Assembly (NCBI GenBank): GCA_963751355.1
Contig: CAVVVS010000132.1
Location: forward strand, 1-56,817
DNA from: CAVVVS01 sp963751355
GTDB lineage: Bacteria; Bacteroidota; Ignavibacteria; Ignavibacteriales; Ignavibacteriaceae
DNA: 56,817 nucleotides
Direction: 5' to 3'
Positions 44,917-54,125 of the stretch are shown here, piece after piece. The position numbers and the translations under genes are program-made. The notes under the pieces are model-generated. The model did not search any database and was not told where the DNA came from. It saw only the letters and a program-made list of their open reading frames with translations. Numbering within the stretch: the stretch's first letter is position 1; each line of letters opens with the position of its first letter.

Positions 44917-47181
44917 ATGGCAGCTAATATTGAAATGATAAAAAAAGTTTATTCCGAGTACCGTGATAAATTAAAAAAAGTACGAGAAGTTATTAACAGA
45001 CCTTTAACTTACACTGAAAAAGTCCTGTACAGTCATCTGTACAATGAGTCGAATGGAGAACTGACGGGAGGGAAAGATTACGCCGAGCTATCACCTGATA
45101 GAGTTGCCATGCAAGATGCAACGGCTCAAATGGCTCTTCTACAGTTTATGTCGGCAAATAGAAAAACAACTGCAGTGCCCACTACAGTTCACTGCGATCA
45201 TCTTATACAGGCTCAGGTTGGTGCTGATGCGGATCTTTCAAAGGCAACATTTGACAATAAAGAAGTGTACGATTTTCTTGAAAGCACCTCACGCAAGTAC
45301 GGAATAGGTTTTTGGAAACCGGGGGCAGGAATCATTCATCAAGTAGTGCTGGAGAATTATGCTTTCCCCGGCGGAATGATGATCGGTACTGATTCTCATA
45401 CTCCGAATGCCGGCGGTTTGGGAATGATTGCTATAGGTGTTGGCGGTGCGGATGCCGTTGATGTTATGGCGGGAATGCCCTGGGAATTAAAATGGCCTAA
45501 GCTTATAGGTGTGAAATTAACGGGGAGATTGAACGGATGGGTTTCCCCTAAAGATATTATTTTGAAACTGGCAGGTATTCTTACCGTGAAAGGTGGAACA
45601 GGTGCTATAGTGGAATATTTTGGTGAAGGCACCACATCTATTTCTGCTACCGGAAAAGGCACAATTTGTAATATGGGAGCTGAAATAGGCGCTACTACTT
45701 CTGTATTCCCCTTCGATGAGAAAATGGCAGGATATTTAAGGATTACAAACCGTGTTGATGTTGCTGCATTGGCAGAAGGACTTGCAGATGATTTAACAGC
45801 GGATAAAGAAGTAGCGGAAAATCCTGAAAAATATTATGACCAGGTAATCGAATTAAATCTCAGTGAATTAGAACCTCATCTCAACGGACCTTTTACTCCA
45901 GATAAAGCCTGGGCTATCTCTAATATGGAGCAAGCTGTAAAAGATAATAATTATACCGATCAAATTAGTGTCGCATTAATCGGCAGTTGTACAAATTCTA
46001 GTTATGAAGATATTGACAGGGCTGCCAATATAGCAAAACAGGCTCTTGAAAAAGGATTAAAGGCAAAATCACAGTTCACTATTACTCCGGGCTCCGAACA
46101 AGTAAGAGCAACCATCGAACGAGACGGTCAACTGGACATTTTAAGTAAATTCGGAGGTCTTGTTCTGGCAAATGCATGCGGGCCTTGTATAGGAATGTGG
46201 AAAAGAATGGATATGAAGACAGGTGAAAAAAATACGATTGTTACTTCTTTTAACAGAAATTTTGCTAAAAGAAACGACGGAAATCCAGAAACCCTTGCTT
46301 TTGTTGCAAGTCCGGAAATGGTTACTGCTTTAGCAATAGCCGGCAGATTATCCTTCAATCCAATGACCGATCAACTAGAAAATGACAAAGGCGAGAAAGT
46401 GAAGCTTAATCCACCAACCGGGGAAGAATTACCTCCGAAGGGATTTGTTTCCGGTGCGGATGGTTTCGTCCCTCCCGCAGATGATGGTTCGGATGTAGAA
46501 GTGATTGTAAAACCTGATAGTGAAAGATTGCAATTATTGACACCATTTGATCCATGGGACGGAAATGATATTCATGGACTTACAGTACTTATTAAGGCTA
46601 AAGGCAAATGCACCACAGATCATATTTCGATGGCAGGTCCATGGCTGAGATTTAGAGGACACCTGGATAACATTTCAAATAACATGTTCCTCGGTGCTAT
46701 AAATGCTTATACCGGTGATGCCGGAAAAACCAAAAATATTTTTACCGGCGAATATAAAGCCGTTCCCGATGTTGCGCGTGAATACAAATCCAAAGGTACA
46801 AATTGGGTTGTAGTTGGTGATGAAAATTACGGTGAAGGTTCAAGCCGTGAGCATGCCGCTATGGAACCAAGACACTTGGGTGGTAGAGCAATTATTGTAA
46901 AAAGTTTTGCAAGAATTCATGAAACTAACCTTAAAAAGCAGGGAATGCTCCCTTTAACCTTTGACAATCCGAATGATTACGATAAGATCCAGGAGAACGA
47001 TACCGTAGATATAACGGGTCTGACTGAATTGGCTCCGGGTACTCAGCTAAAGCTGGTGATAAATCATAAAGACGGTTCGAAAGATGAAGCTGTATTGAAC
47101 CATACAATGAATAAATCCCAAATAAATTGGTTTAAGGCGGGAAGTGCATTGAACTTAATTGCAAAAGCAAATAAAAATTAG
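44917..47181 (+). CDS. acn: Aconitate hydratase, mitochondrial type
   Basis: 754 aa from ATG 44917, chosen because GAGGA precedes it and MAANIEM is a normal start; the TTG at 44884 is too far upstream. GTDSHTPNAGGLGMIAIGVG, the cluster cysteines in GSCTNSSYEDIDRA and ANACGPCIGMWKR, and C-terminal DENYGEGSSREHAA are all present. The size and segments match the mitochondrial-type aconitase of the citric acid cycle (citrate to isocitrate), a [4Fe-4S] enzyme dependent on Fe-S assembly such as the suf operon here. Confidence 0.96.
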   Translation: MAANIEMIKKVYSEYRDKLKKVREVINRPLTYTEKVLYSHLYNESNGELTGGKDYAELSPDRVAMQDATAQMALLQFMSANRKTTAVPTTVHCDHLIQAQVGADADLSKATFDNKEVYDFLESTSRKYGIGFWKPGAGIIHQVVLENYAFPGGMMIGTDSHTPNAGGLGMIAIGVGGADAVDVMAGMPWELKWPKLIGVKLTGRLNGWVSPKDIILKLAGILTVKGGTGAIVEYFGEGTTSISATGKGTICNMGAEIGATTSVFPFDEKMAGYLRITNRVDVAALAEGLADDLTADKEVAENPEKYYDQVIELNLSELEPHLNGPFTPDKAWAISNMEQAVKDNNYTDQISVALIGSCTNSSYEDIDRAANIAKQALEKGLKAKSQFTITPGSEQVRATIERDGQLDILSKFGGLVLANACGPCIGMWKRMDMKTGEKNTIVTSFNRNFAKRNDGNPETLAFVASPEMVTALAIAGRLSFNPMTDQLENDKGEKVKLNPPTGEELPPKGFVSGADGFVPPADDGSDVEVIVKPDSERLQLLTPFDPWDGNDIHGLTVLIKAKGKCTTDHISMAGPWLRFRGHLDNISNNMFLGAINAYTGDAGKTKNIFTGEYKAVPDVAREYKSKGTNWVVVGDENYGEGSSREHAAMEPRHLGGRAIIVKSFARIHETNLKKQGMLPLTFDNPNDYDKIQENDTVDITGLTELAPGTQLKLVINHKDGSKDEAVLNHTMNKSQINWFKAGSALNLIAKANKN

Positions 47182-47187
47182 CTAATA

Positions 47188-47307
47188 AGAATGGGTTGTC
47201 ACAAAATATCAAATTTGTCTTTCTCAATTTGATTCAGAATCTCATTTCTCAACATAATCGAACTTCCGGGTCAAGCCTGGAACGATACTTTTGGGACAAC
47301 TCATTCT
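47188..47307. repeat. 120-bp element with 19-bp imperfect terminal inverted repeats
   Basis: AGAATGGGTTGTCACAAAA (47188-47206) matches the reverse complement of 47289-47307 with two differences. The interior (CTTCCGGGTCAAGCCTGGAA) contains a small GC-rich palindrome. It begins 6 nt after the aconitase stop. No coding sequence; MITE-like element or large terminator. Confidence 0.55.
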
Positions 47308-47399
47308 AAAATAACGAACTCAATTTTTGCAGAATTAATTTGGTAATTATCGTGACGAAAATTATTTCATGTCACTCACGGGCTTTATCAAAATAAACT

Positions 47400-48602
47400 T
47401 TACTTACTTTTTCGAGAATTTTCCGGATTAATAGGGGTTTCTTTTGCAATCTTTCCGAAATGCGTTTTCCCATATTCTCTTTTCAATTTATTATATAATT
47501 TATTAGCCATCTTTTGATTCCCCACATATTCTGCCCGCATTGATTTAATATACAGCGAAAACGCAATTACTTCTTTATCAGGGTTAGAACTGATTACCCC
47601 ATCTAAATATTGTGGAATTCCGTTAAACGTTGAAAAGCCAAAAGATAATTGCAGAATCCTAGGATCGATAGACCAGAGTATAGAGCTGGGTTTGATTGTC
47701 TGGAATGCTTGTTTAATGATTGAAGCATTAATATTCTTTTCTCCAAATATACCTAATTCTATGTAGCTCACCATTAATAAATCTTTAAGCTCCGGGTTTT
47801 TTTCGTTATTAATTCGTGTTTGGAGTTTTCTAATAATTGTTGACAAATCAGAATTGCTATCTAAATTTCCGCTATCCAATCCATGCATTATTGAAGCTTG
47901 TTTCTGTCTTTTGCCCATATCCGTAATAATTTTATATGCCTCTTGATCAAATTTGTTACGTGAGCCGAATGTTATACTTTTATCGTTATGAACCCTGACT
48001 AACTTTTTCGGATTAAAAGTTATAGTTACTTTCCCGTTTTTAGGGATAACAACCGACTCATAATCACCACCACCGTCATAAATATATCTATTTGCATCGG
48101 TCCCATTAATAATCCGTCCTGTTTTCTCTATTCCCATTAGTTGATATGCAAAATTTTTATTATGCGTGTTAAATTCTGCCCTAAAAGTACCGTCCAACTG
48201 TCTTTTCATATTAACAGGGGCGTTGGAATTAAAATTATTAAAATCTCCAATTATTTGAACATCTTTGAATGAATTAACGTATTGGTTATGCTTTAACCTT
48301 ACATTCAATTCAATTTTTTTTGTTTTATTTATTAGTACGGGAACATCCGTATGCTCATGATCTACGCCTGAAAATTCAACAAAGTAATAACCTCTCTTAT
48401 TTATTTTAATAAAATAGTGTCCATTTTTATCCGCTTTTACAGAATTATATACTTTAAGCGACATCGGAGGAATAATGAAAACATCTGCTCTTTTAAGAGG
48501 TTTTCCGTTATAGCTTAATACTTTTCCGGTAATTATCGATTGTGCCGATGTATTTAAATTAATGAGAAAAAAAAGTAGTATTACCGAAAAAAGTTTCTTC
48601 AT
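47400..48602 (-). CDS. Exported TlpA-type protein lacking the thioredoxin domain
   Basis: 400 aa with signal peptide (to ~20, NTSAQ). Residues ~22-105 are a carboxypeptidase-regulatory-like beta-sandwich (ITGKVLSYNGKPLKRADVFI); ~110-200 resemble an AMPK/CBM48-type E-set domain (VQIIGDFNNFNSNAP); the rest is helical with tetratricopeptide-like character. In FCB-group TlpA proteins this arrangement is followed by a thioredoxin domain; here the chain stops at HFGKIAKETPINPENSRKSK with no CxxC. It is divergent from the BatA-like gene. Function unknown. Confidence 0.7.
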   Translation of the reverse strand: MKKLFSVILLFFLINLNTSAQSIITGKVLSYNGKPLKRADVFIIPPMSLKVYNSVKADKNGHYFIKINKRGYYFVEFSGVDHEHTDVPVLINKTKKIELNVRLKHNQYVNSFKDVQIIGDFNNFNSNAPVNMKRQLDGTFRAEFNTHNKNFAYQLMGIEKTGRIINGTDANRYIYDGGGDYESVVIPKNGKVTITFNPKKLVRVHNDKSITFGSRNKFDQEAYKIITDMGKRQKQASIMHGLDSGNLDSNSDLSTIIRKLQTRINNEKNPELKDLLMVSYIELGIFGEKNINASIIKQAFQTIKPSSILWSIDPRILQLSFGFSTFNGIPQYLDGVISSNPDKEVIAFSLYIKSMRAEYVGNQKMANKLYNKLKREYGKTHFGKIAKETPINPENSRKSK

Positions 48603-48922
48603 TTTAGTTCCTCTTATTTATAATTTGTATCGCAAGTTATTTTTAATATGAGAAAATATCAAATTTATGCTTATTAACGAGTCATTGAAAATCAAAAACT
48701 GAATAATAAAAGAATTCTATAATTATTAAAGTCATTTTGAAGAATTTTGTTTCATTCTGAAAATATCCTTTGTTATAATTTGAGCATCAGGATATGACTT
48801 ATTTTCGAATCATTTTATCGTTAAAATTAAATTTTGACGGAAGGATGCTGTTTATTATGATATCAACAAAAAGGTAGATCCATTTATTTTAATTAGCTAT
48901 TCATAAACTCAATTTATATTAA
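48603..48922. other. 320-bp divergent intergenic region
   Basis: AT-rich spacer between the TlpA-like gene (-) and the BatA-like gene (+). I see no hairpin, repeat, RNA gene or clear promoter match, though promoters for both genes must lie here. Confidence 0.5.
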
Positions 48923-51028
48923 ATGATATTTCTTAATCCTGCTGTACTATTCGGGCTTCTGGCTGCTTCGATTCCCGTTTTAATTCATTTGTTAAATCTT
49001 AGAAAATTAAAACGGATCGACTTCAGCACTCTTGCGTTTCTGAAAGAAATGCAGAAAAACAAAATAAGAAAAATTAAACTTAAACAGTGGCTTCTATTAG
49101 CTTTAAGGGTCTTAATAATTTTGTTCCTGGTTACCGCATTTGCGCGTCCAACCTTGAAAGGAATTGCAATCGGCGGAACGACTTCGGCGGCAAAAACTAC
49201 CGCTGTTTTTGTCTTGGATAATACATCCAGTATGTCGGTTGTAGATGCAAAAGGCTCATATCTTAATCAAGCTAAAGCTACTATGAAACAACTTGTATCG
49301 CAGTTGCAGGAGGGTGATGAAGCAGCGCTGATTTTGGTTTCGGATCATGGCAGGGAAGTACTAAAACCGACAAGCAATCTTTCGCAGTTCGTAAAAGAGA
49401 TAAATGAGGTTCAAATTTCGGATGCAAGCGGAACTCTGCACGAAGCTATTGTTAAAGCCGGTGAAATATTGTCGCATTCACAAAATTTTAATAAAGAGAT
49501 TTACATACTATCAGATTTTCAATCCGGCAGGTTGTACAATCCAGGTTCCTTATCCGATTTAAGAGAATTATTAAATGACAAAATGCGGCTGTATACTTTC
49601 GATTATGCCGGGAAGAAGGTTTTCAACCTGGGAATAGATGCTTTCAAACTTGATACTCAAATATTTGAAAAGGATAAACCCGTTAATTTCAGTGTGACTG
49701 TAACAAATTATTCCGAGCAGCCGGCAAATAATATTGTTGTTTCTTTGTACATAAACGGAAAAAGGAGCTCCCAGCAAAGCGTTTCGTTATCTCCCGGTGA
49801 TTCCAAAGTATTATCGATGCAAGCAGCAGTCTCTGCAACGGGATTTGTAAAAGCATTTGCCGAAATTGAGGATGATGATATACTTCAGGATAATAAGAGA
49901 TATTTAAATTTTTATATCCCAAAAGAAGTTCCGGTGGTGATCTTTTCTGAAAATAATAAAAGTTCACAATTTGTTGATTTAGCGCTTACCGCGGGCGGGA
50001 ACGGCGGAACCCTGAAGCTAACCGTGAGAAATTTGAATCAAATTGCTTCGCTGGATTTAACCCAATTTTCTGTGGTAATAATAATTGGTTCGGAAATTAC
50101 CACCGGGTTAGACAGGTTGAAATCATATGTTCAAAACGGCGGAAGTATTTTTCTAATGCCGGCTGAATCTCCTGATATTCAGAAGTTTAGGAAGATCACA
50201 ACAGCTTTGGGACTTCCTGCCCCTGTTGGTGTTGTTGGGCAATTAAACGGAGTGAAGAATGCTATTGTATTTGATAAGGTAGATTTTAATCATCCCGTAT
50301 TTCATGATATCTTTTCCGAAAAGCAGAAAAAAAATATTGTGTCCCCGGAGATTTATCTTCATTATAATATAAAGACTCAAGGTAGGGGAAATGATATAAT
50401 TTCATTAGTGGACGGATCATCTTTTTTAAGTGAATACAAATTGGGCAAGGGGAAATTATTCCTTTTAAATATTTCGCCGGTATTAAGCTGGTCTAATTTT
50501 CCGTTGAAGAGTATATTTGCGCCTCTTATAAATAAGTCGGTGTTTTATCTAGCTTCACCCGGAAGAACATCTACCGATTATCTCGCCGGTAATCCGGTTG
50601 ACATTAATCTCAGAAACCGGAGTTTACCTCAGATAAAAATAGTTAAGCCGGATAAGTCGGAAGATTATCTGAATTTGGAAAATAAATCAAATACAAATTA
50701 TATCAATTTTTCACAGACAAATATTGCAGGAACTTATGATGTATTGTCCGGGTCTAAAGTTATAGAAGAGTTTTCGGTTAATACCGATCCGAGAGAATCT
50801 GTTACTAAGTATTTAAATGTGAATGACTTTAAGGAATATCTAAAAAAGATAGATTTTAAAGGTAAATTTATTAATGTTAGTAAAGATGCTAACCCTGTTC
50901 AAGTTGTGAAGCAATCCCGCTTCGGTTCGGAATTATGGAAGTATTTTATACTGGCAGCTATTATACTGGCTATTATAGAAATGACCATTGCCAGAAATGC
51001 TAAAAAAGATAGTTTAGATAATCCTTAA
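48923..51028 (+). CDS. BatA N-terminal / VWA-domain membrane protein
   Basis: 701 aa. The BatA-type N-terminus (NPAVLFGLLAASIPVLIHLL, then a KLKQWLLLALRVLIILFLV helix and FARP) opens the chain. Residues ~90-230 are a von Willebrand A domain with the MIDAS motif DNTSSMS. A CARDB-like sandwich, a GATase1-like Rossmann domain (~340-500) and a C-terminal helix (WKYFILAAIILAIIEMTIA) follow. Such proteins are usual in FCB bacteria near DUF4159 genes, one of which starts at the right edge; their role in aerotolerance or envelope upkeep is unsettled. Confidence 0.85.
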   Translation: MIFLNPAVLFGLLAASIPVLIHLLNLRKLKRIDFSTLAFLKEMQKNKIRKIKLKQWLLLALRVLIILFLVTAFARPTLKGIAIGGTTSAAKTTAVFVLDNTSSMSVVDAKGSYLNQAKATMKQLVSQLQEGDEAALILVSDHGREVLKPTSNLSQFVKEINEVQISDASGTLHEAIVKAGEILSHSQNFNKEIYILSDFQSGRLYNPGSLSDLRELLNDKMRLYTFDYAGKKVFNLGIDAFKLDTQIFEKDKPVNFSVTVTNYSEQPANNIVVSLYINGKRSSQQSVSLSPGDSKVLSMQAAVSATGFVKAFAEIEDDDILQDNKRYLNFYIPKEVPVVIFSENNKSSQFVDLALTAGGNGGTLKLTVRNLNQIASLDLTQFSVVIIIGSEITTGLDRLKSYVQNGGSIFLMPAESPDIQKFRKITTALGLPAPVGVVGQLNGVKNAIVFDKVDFNHPVFHDIFSEKQKKNIVSPEIYLHYNIKTQGRGNDIISLVDGSSFLSEYKLGKGKLFLLNISPVLSWSNFPLKSIFAPLINKSVFYLASPGRTSTDYLAGNPVDINLRNRSLPQIKIVKPDKSEDYLNLENKSNTNYINFSQTNIAGTYDVLSGSKVIEEFSVNTDPRESVTKYLNVNDFKEYLKKIDFKGKFINVSKDANPVQVVKQSRFGSELWKYFILAAIILAIIEMTIARNAKKDSLDNP

Positions 51029-51244
51029 ATGAACGTTTTTAGTTTATTGGAAAATCGGGCGGAATAATGAGTGAAGTGAAAAATTATTTGGACTTTACTG
51101 TATTTTTAGATTAAATATTAATGACTGAAGATGAATAAAATAATAAATTATATCGTTTGACATTGAAATTTTAAAAAATATTCGCATATAAATGATTAAA
51201 TGGATACCTAAGAAACAAAAACGGAGAAGAGTAAATTTCAATAT

Positions 51245-52510
51245 ATGATAGAAATATCTCAAAAAACAATTGAAAGAGCGATCTTAGTATCTCTAAATAC
51301 GAAAGATCTAAGTAAGGATTTAGTCGAAGAACATTTGGACGAACTTGAGGAACTTGCGATAACGGCGGGAGCAGAGACTGTATTAAAAATAATTCAAGAT
51401 AGGTATGCTGCCGATTCTGCTTTTTATATTGGGAAAGGAAAGGCTGAAGAATTGGTGACGCTTGTTGAGATGAACGATATTGACCTGGTAATTTTTGATG
51501 ATGATCTTTCCCCTGTTCAATTAAGAAACCTGGAAACTCTTATAAACAAAAAAATAATTGACAGGAGCGGTTTAATTCTGGATATATTTGCCTCCCGTGC
51601 AAAAACCAAGGAAGCAAAAACCCAGGTAGAACTTGCGCAATTGGAATATATGCTTCCCAGGCTGACGAGGGCATGGACTCACCTTTCAAAACAATATGGC
51701 GGTATCGGCACTAAAGGTCCCGGTGAAACACAGATTGAAACAGACCGTAGAATCATCAGAAACAGAATTAGCCTATTAAAAGAAAAATTAAAAAAAATCG
51801 AATCTCAAAGGATAACTCAAAGTCAGGGAAGAAAAGATTTCATTCGAATTTCGCTGGTAGGTTATACTAATGCCGGGAAATCAACGTTGTTTAATTTGCT
51901 TACAAGAGCAAATGTATTTGCAGAGGATAAACTATTTGCCACTTTGGATTCAACTACACGCTCACTGGAATTCGGGAAAAATCGGAAATTATTAATAAGT
52001 GATACGGTGGGTTTTATTAGGAAACTTCCGCCTCATTTGGTTGCATCATTTAAAAGCACTCTTAACGAAGTGCGGGATGCTGATATAATCTTACATGTTG
52101 TCGATCTATCGCATCCATATTATGAAGATCATATACATGTTGTTGAAGGGACATTAAAAGATTTGAAGGCGGATAATAAAGCAGAGCTAAAGGTATTTAA
52201 TAAAATTGACCTGGTCGATGAAAGAAATAGTATAAACTTTATCAGAAACCGTTACAAGAATAGTGTAATTATTTCCGCTGAAAGAGGTATAAATATTTCC
52301 GTTTTAAAAGAAAAATTGACGAACATGATTGAGGATGGTTTTGTTGAAGAAAAGGTAGCGTTAGGGATAGCCGAATCTAAAAAGGCCGCAATGATTCATT
52401 CACTTGCGGATGTTCTTTCTACAAATTACGAAGATGAAACAATCCACATAACTTACAAAGCAAATAAAGAAAATTCAGAAAAAATAAAAAAAATGGTTTA
52501 TGAGCAGTAA
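51245..52510 (+). CDS. hflX: GTPase HflX
   Basis: 421 aa. The HflX N-terminal domain (AVLVSLNTKD-like start, FYIGKGKAEELV, DLVIFDDDLSPVQLRNLE, RSGLILDIFA) precedes the linker YGGIGTKGPGETQIETDRR, which is diagnostic. The G domain has G1 GYTNAGKSTL, G3 DTVGFIRKLPPHLVASFKST and G4 NKIDL. It is a ribosome-associated GTPase that splits stalled ribosomes. Its last 11 bases overlap the ammonia-lyase gene. Confidence 0.96.
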   Translation: MIEISQKTIERAILVSLNTKDLSKDLVEEHLDELEELAITAGAETVLKIIQDRYAADSAFYIGKGKAEELVTLVEMNDIDLVIFDDDLSPVQLRNLETLINKKIIDRSGLILDIFASRAKTKEAKTQVELAQLEYMLPRLTRAWTHLSKQYGGIGTKGPGETQIETDRRIIRNRISLLKEKLKKIESQRITQSQGRKDFIRISLVGYTNAGKSTLFNLLTRANVFAEDKLFATLDSTTRSLEFGKNRKLLISDTVGFIRKLPPHLVASFKSTLNEVRDADIILHVVDLSHPYYEDHIHVVEGTLKDLKADNKAELKVFNKIDLVDERNSINFIRNRYKNSVIISAERGINISVLKEKLTNMIEDGFVEEKVALGIAESKKAAMIHSLADVLSTNYEDETIHITYKANKENSEKIKKMVYEQ

Positions 52511-54065
52511 AAAACTGATTATTGACGGGACATCCCTGACACTCGAAAAAATTGAATATTTTCTAAATCAAAATCCCCGCCTGGTCATCTCAAATGATTC
52601 GCGAAAGAAAATTATTAAGGCACGAAACCTTGTTGAAAAATGGGTAGATTCCGGCGAAGCCATTTACGGAGTGACGACCGGCTTCGGTGAGTTTGCCAAT
52701 GTAAGTATTTCAAAAAAGGACATTAGGAAACTACAGGAAAATCTGATTCTCAGTCATGCAGTCGGATGCGGAGAAAACTTGCCCCCTATGATAGTAAAAA
52801 TAATGATGCTTTTACGGGTGAATGCATTGGCGAGAGGTTACTCCGGGATAAGGTATTCTACCCTTCAATTGTTGATTGAGATGATGCATAATAATATTAT
52901 TCCTGTAATTCCGTCTCAGGGCTCGGTCGGGTCAAGCGGCGACCTTGTGCAGCTTGCTCACCTGGTTTTGGCAATGATTGGGAAGGGTAAAGTTCAAATT
53001 GTTAAAAATATTTTGGAAGACAATGCTGCAAAATCAAAAATATATTCATCCCAAGCAGCTTTAAAAAAATATCATTTGACTCCTGTAATACTGGAAGCAA
53101 AAGAAGGATTGGCGCTAATCAACGGCACACAAATGATGACCGCCTTTGCCTCATATATTGCTATTCGCGCAAAGAAACTTCTCAAAATAGCTGATATTTG
53201 TGCATCTCTTTCGCATGAAGCTTTGCGGGCGACCGATAAAGCATTTGATAAAAAGATTCATGAACTGCGCCCGTTTCCCGGACAAATATCTACTGCTTCA
53301 AATGTGCTTGCTTTAATTAAAAATAGCGAGATAAGAAAATCTCATCTCAACCATCATAATAAAATTCAGGATGCTTATTCTATACGGTGTGTACCGCAAA
53401 TTCACGGTGCATCGAGGGATGCTGTAGATTATGTTTGTTCAAGGGTAAAAATTGAAATGAATTCGGTTAATGATAATCCCATAATTTTCCCTGAAACCGG
53501 GGAACATATTGAAGGCGGAAATTTTCACGGACAGTCGATGGCGCTGGCAATGGACTTTATGGGAATCGCTTTATCCGAACTTGCAAATGTTTCGGAACGC
53601 CGCACGGAAAGAATGGTGAATGGTGCGTTAAGCGGACTGCCGAGGTTTTTAGCAAACAATGGAGGACTAAATTCGGGGCTGATGATAGCTCAATACACTG
53701 CTGCAAGTCTTGTTTCCGAAAATAAAGTTTTGGCTCACCCTGCTAGTGTGGATTCTATTCCCACGTCTGCAAACCAGGAAGATCATAATTCGATGGGATC
53801 CATTGCTGCGCAGAAGTGTTACAAAATCATGCAAAATCTCGAAAACGTTTTAGCAATAGAATTACTTACTGCTGCTCAAGCAATTGAATTTTTAAAACCG
53901 TTAAAACCTGGAAAAGGTACTAGGATTGCTTATAGTGAGATTCGTAAAGTAGTTAAACCCCTGAAGAATGATAGAATTTTACACGAGGATGTGAAAAAAG
54001 TAGCAAAATTAATTAAAAAAGATATAATTTTGAACAAGATAGAATCTGCAATTACATTAATTTAA
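52500..54065 (+). CDS. hutH: Histidine/aromatic amino acid ammonia-lyase
   Basis: 521 aa. The lyase I-like fold has the catalytic Tyr56 (IYGVTTGFG), the substrate-side S85-H86 (NLILSHAVG), as in histidine rather than tyrosine lyases, NGTQMMTAF, and PASVDSIPTSANQEDHNSMG. The MIO prosthetic-group triad reads Ser145-Ser146-Gly147 (GSVGSSGDL) where Ala-Ser-Gly is usual. It removes ammonia from histidine (or another aromatic amino acid) to give urocanate. It overlaps hflX by 11 nt, so the two are coupled. No other hut gene is in the window. Confidence 0.88.
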   Translation: MSSKKLIIDGTSLTLEKIEYFLNQNPRLVISNDSRKKIIKARNLVEKWVDSGEAIYGVTTGFGEFANVSISKKDIRKLQENLILSHAVGCGENLPPMIVKIMMLLRVNALARGYSGIRYSTLQLLIEMMHNNIIPVIPSQGSVGSSGDLVQLAHLVLAMIGKGKVQIVKNILEDNAAKSKIYSSQAALKKYHLTPVILEAKEGLALINGTQMMTAFASYIAIRAKKLLKIADICASLSHEALRATDKAFDKKIHELRPFPGQISTASNVLALIKNSEIRKSHLNHHNKIQDAYSIRCVPQIHGASRDAVDYVCSRVKIEMNSVNDNPIIFPETGEHIEGGNFHGQSMALAMDFMGIALSELANVSERRTERMVNGALSGLPRFLANNGGLNSGLMIAQYTAASLVSENKVLAHPASVDSIPTSANQEDHNSMGSIAAQKCYKIMQNLENVLAIELLTAAQAIEFLKPLKPGKGTRIAYSEIRKVVKPLKNDRILHEDVKKVAKLIKKDIILNKIESAITLI

Positions 54066-54125
54066 ATTAAGAATGTAGATTAAAAAGAATTTATCACTTT
54101 CTTTTATAAGCTTTGAAAATATAAC

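Noticed and set aside
37021..54065. A chalcone-like pathway joining the ammonia-lyase and the type III PKS
   Set aside because: The genes are 14 kb apart, the lyase looks histidine-type, and no coumarate-CoA ligase is present.
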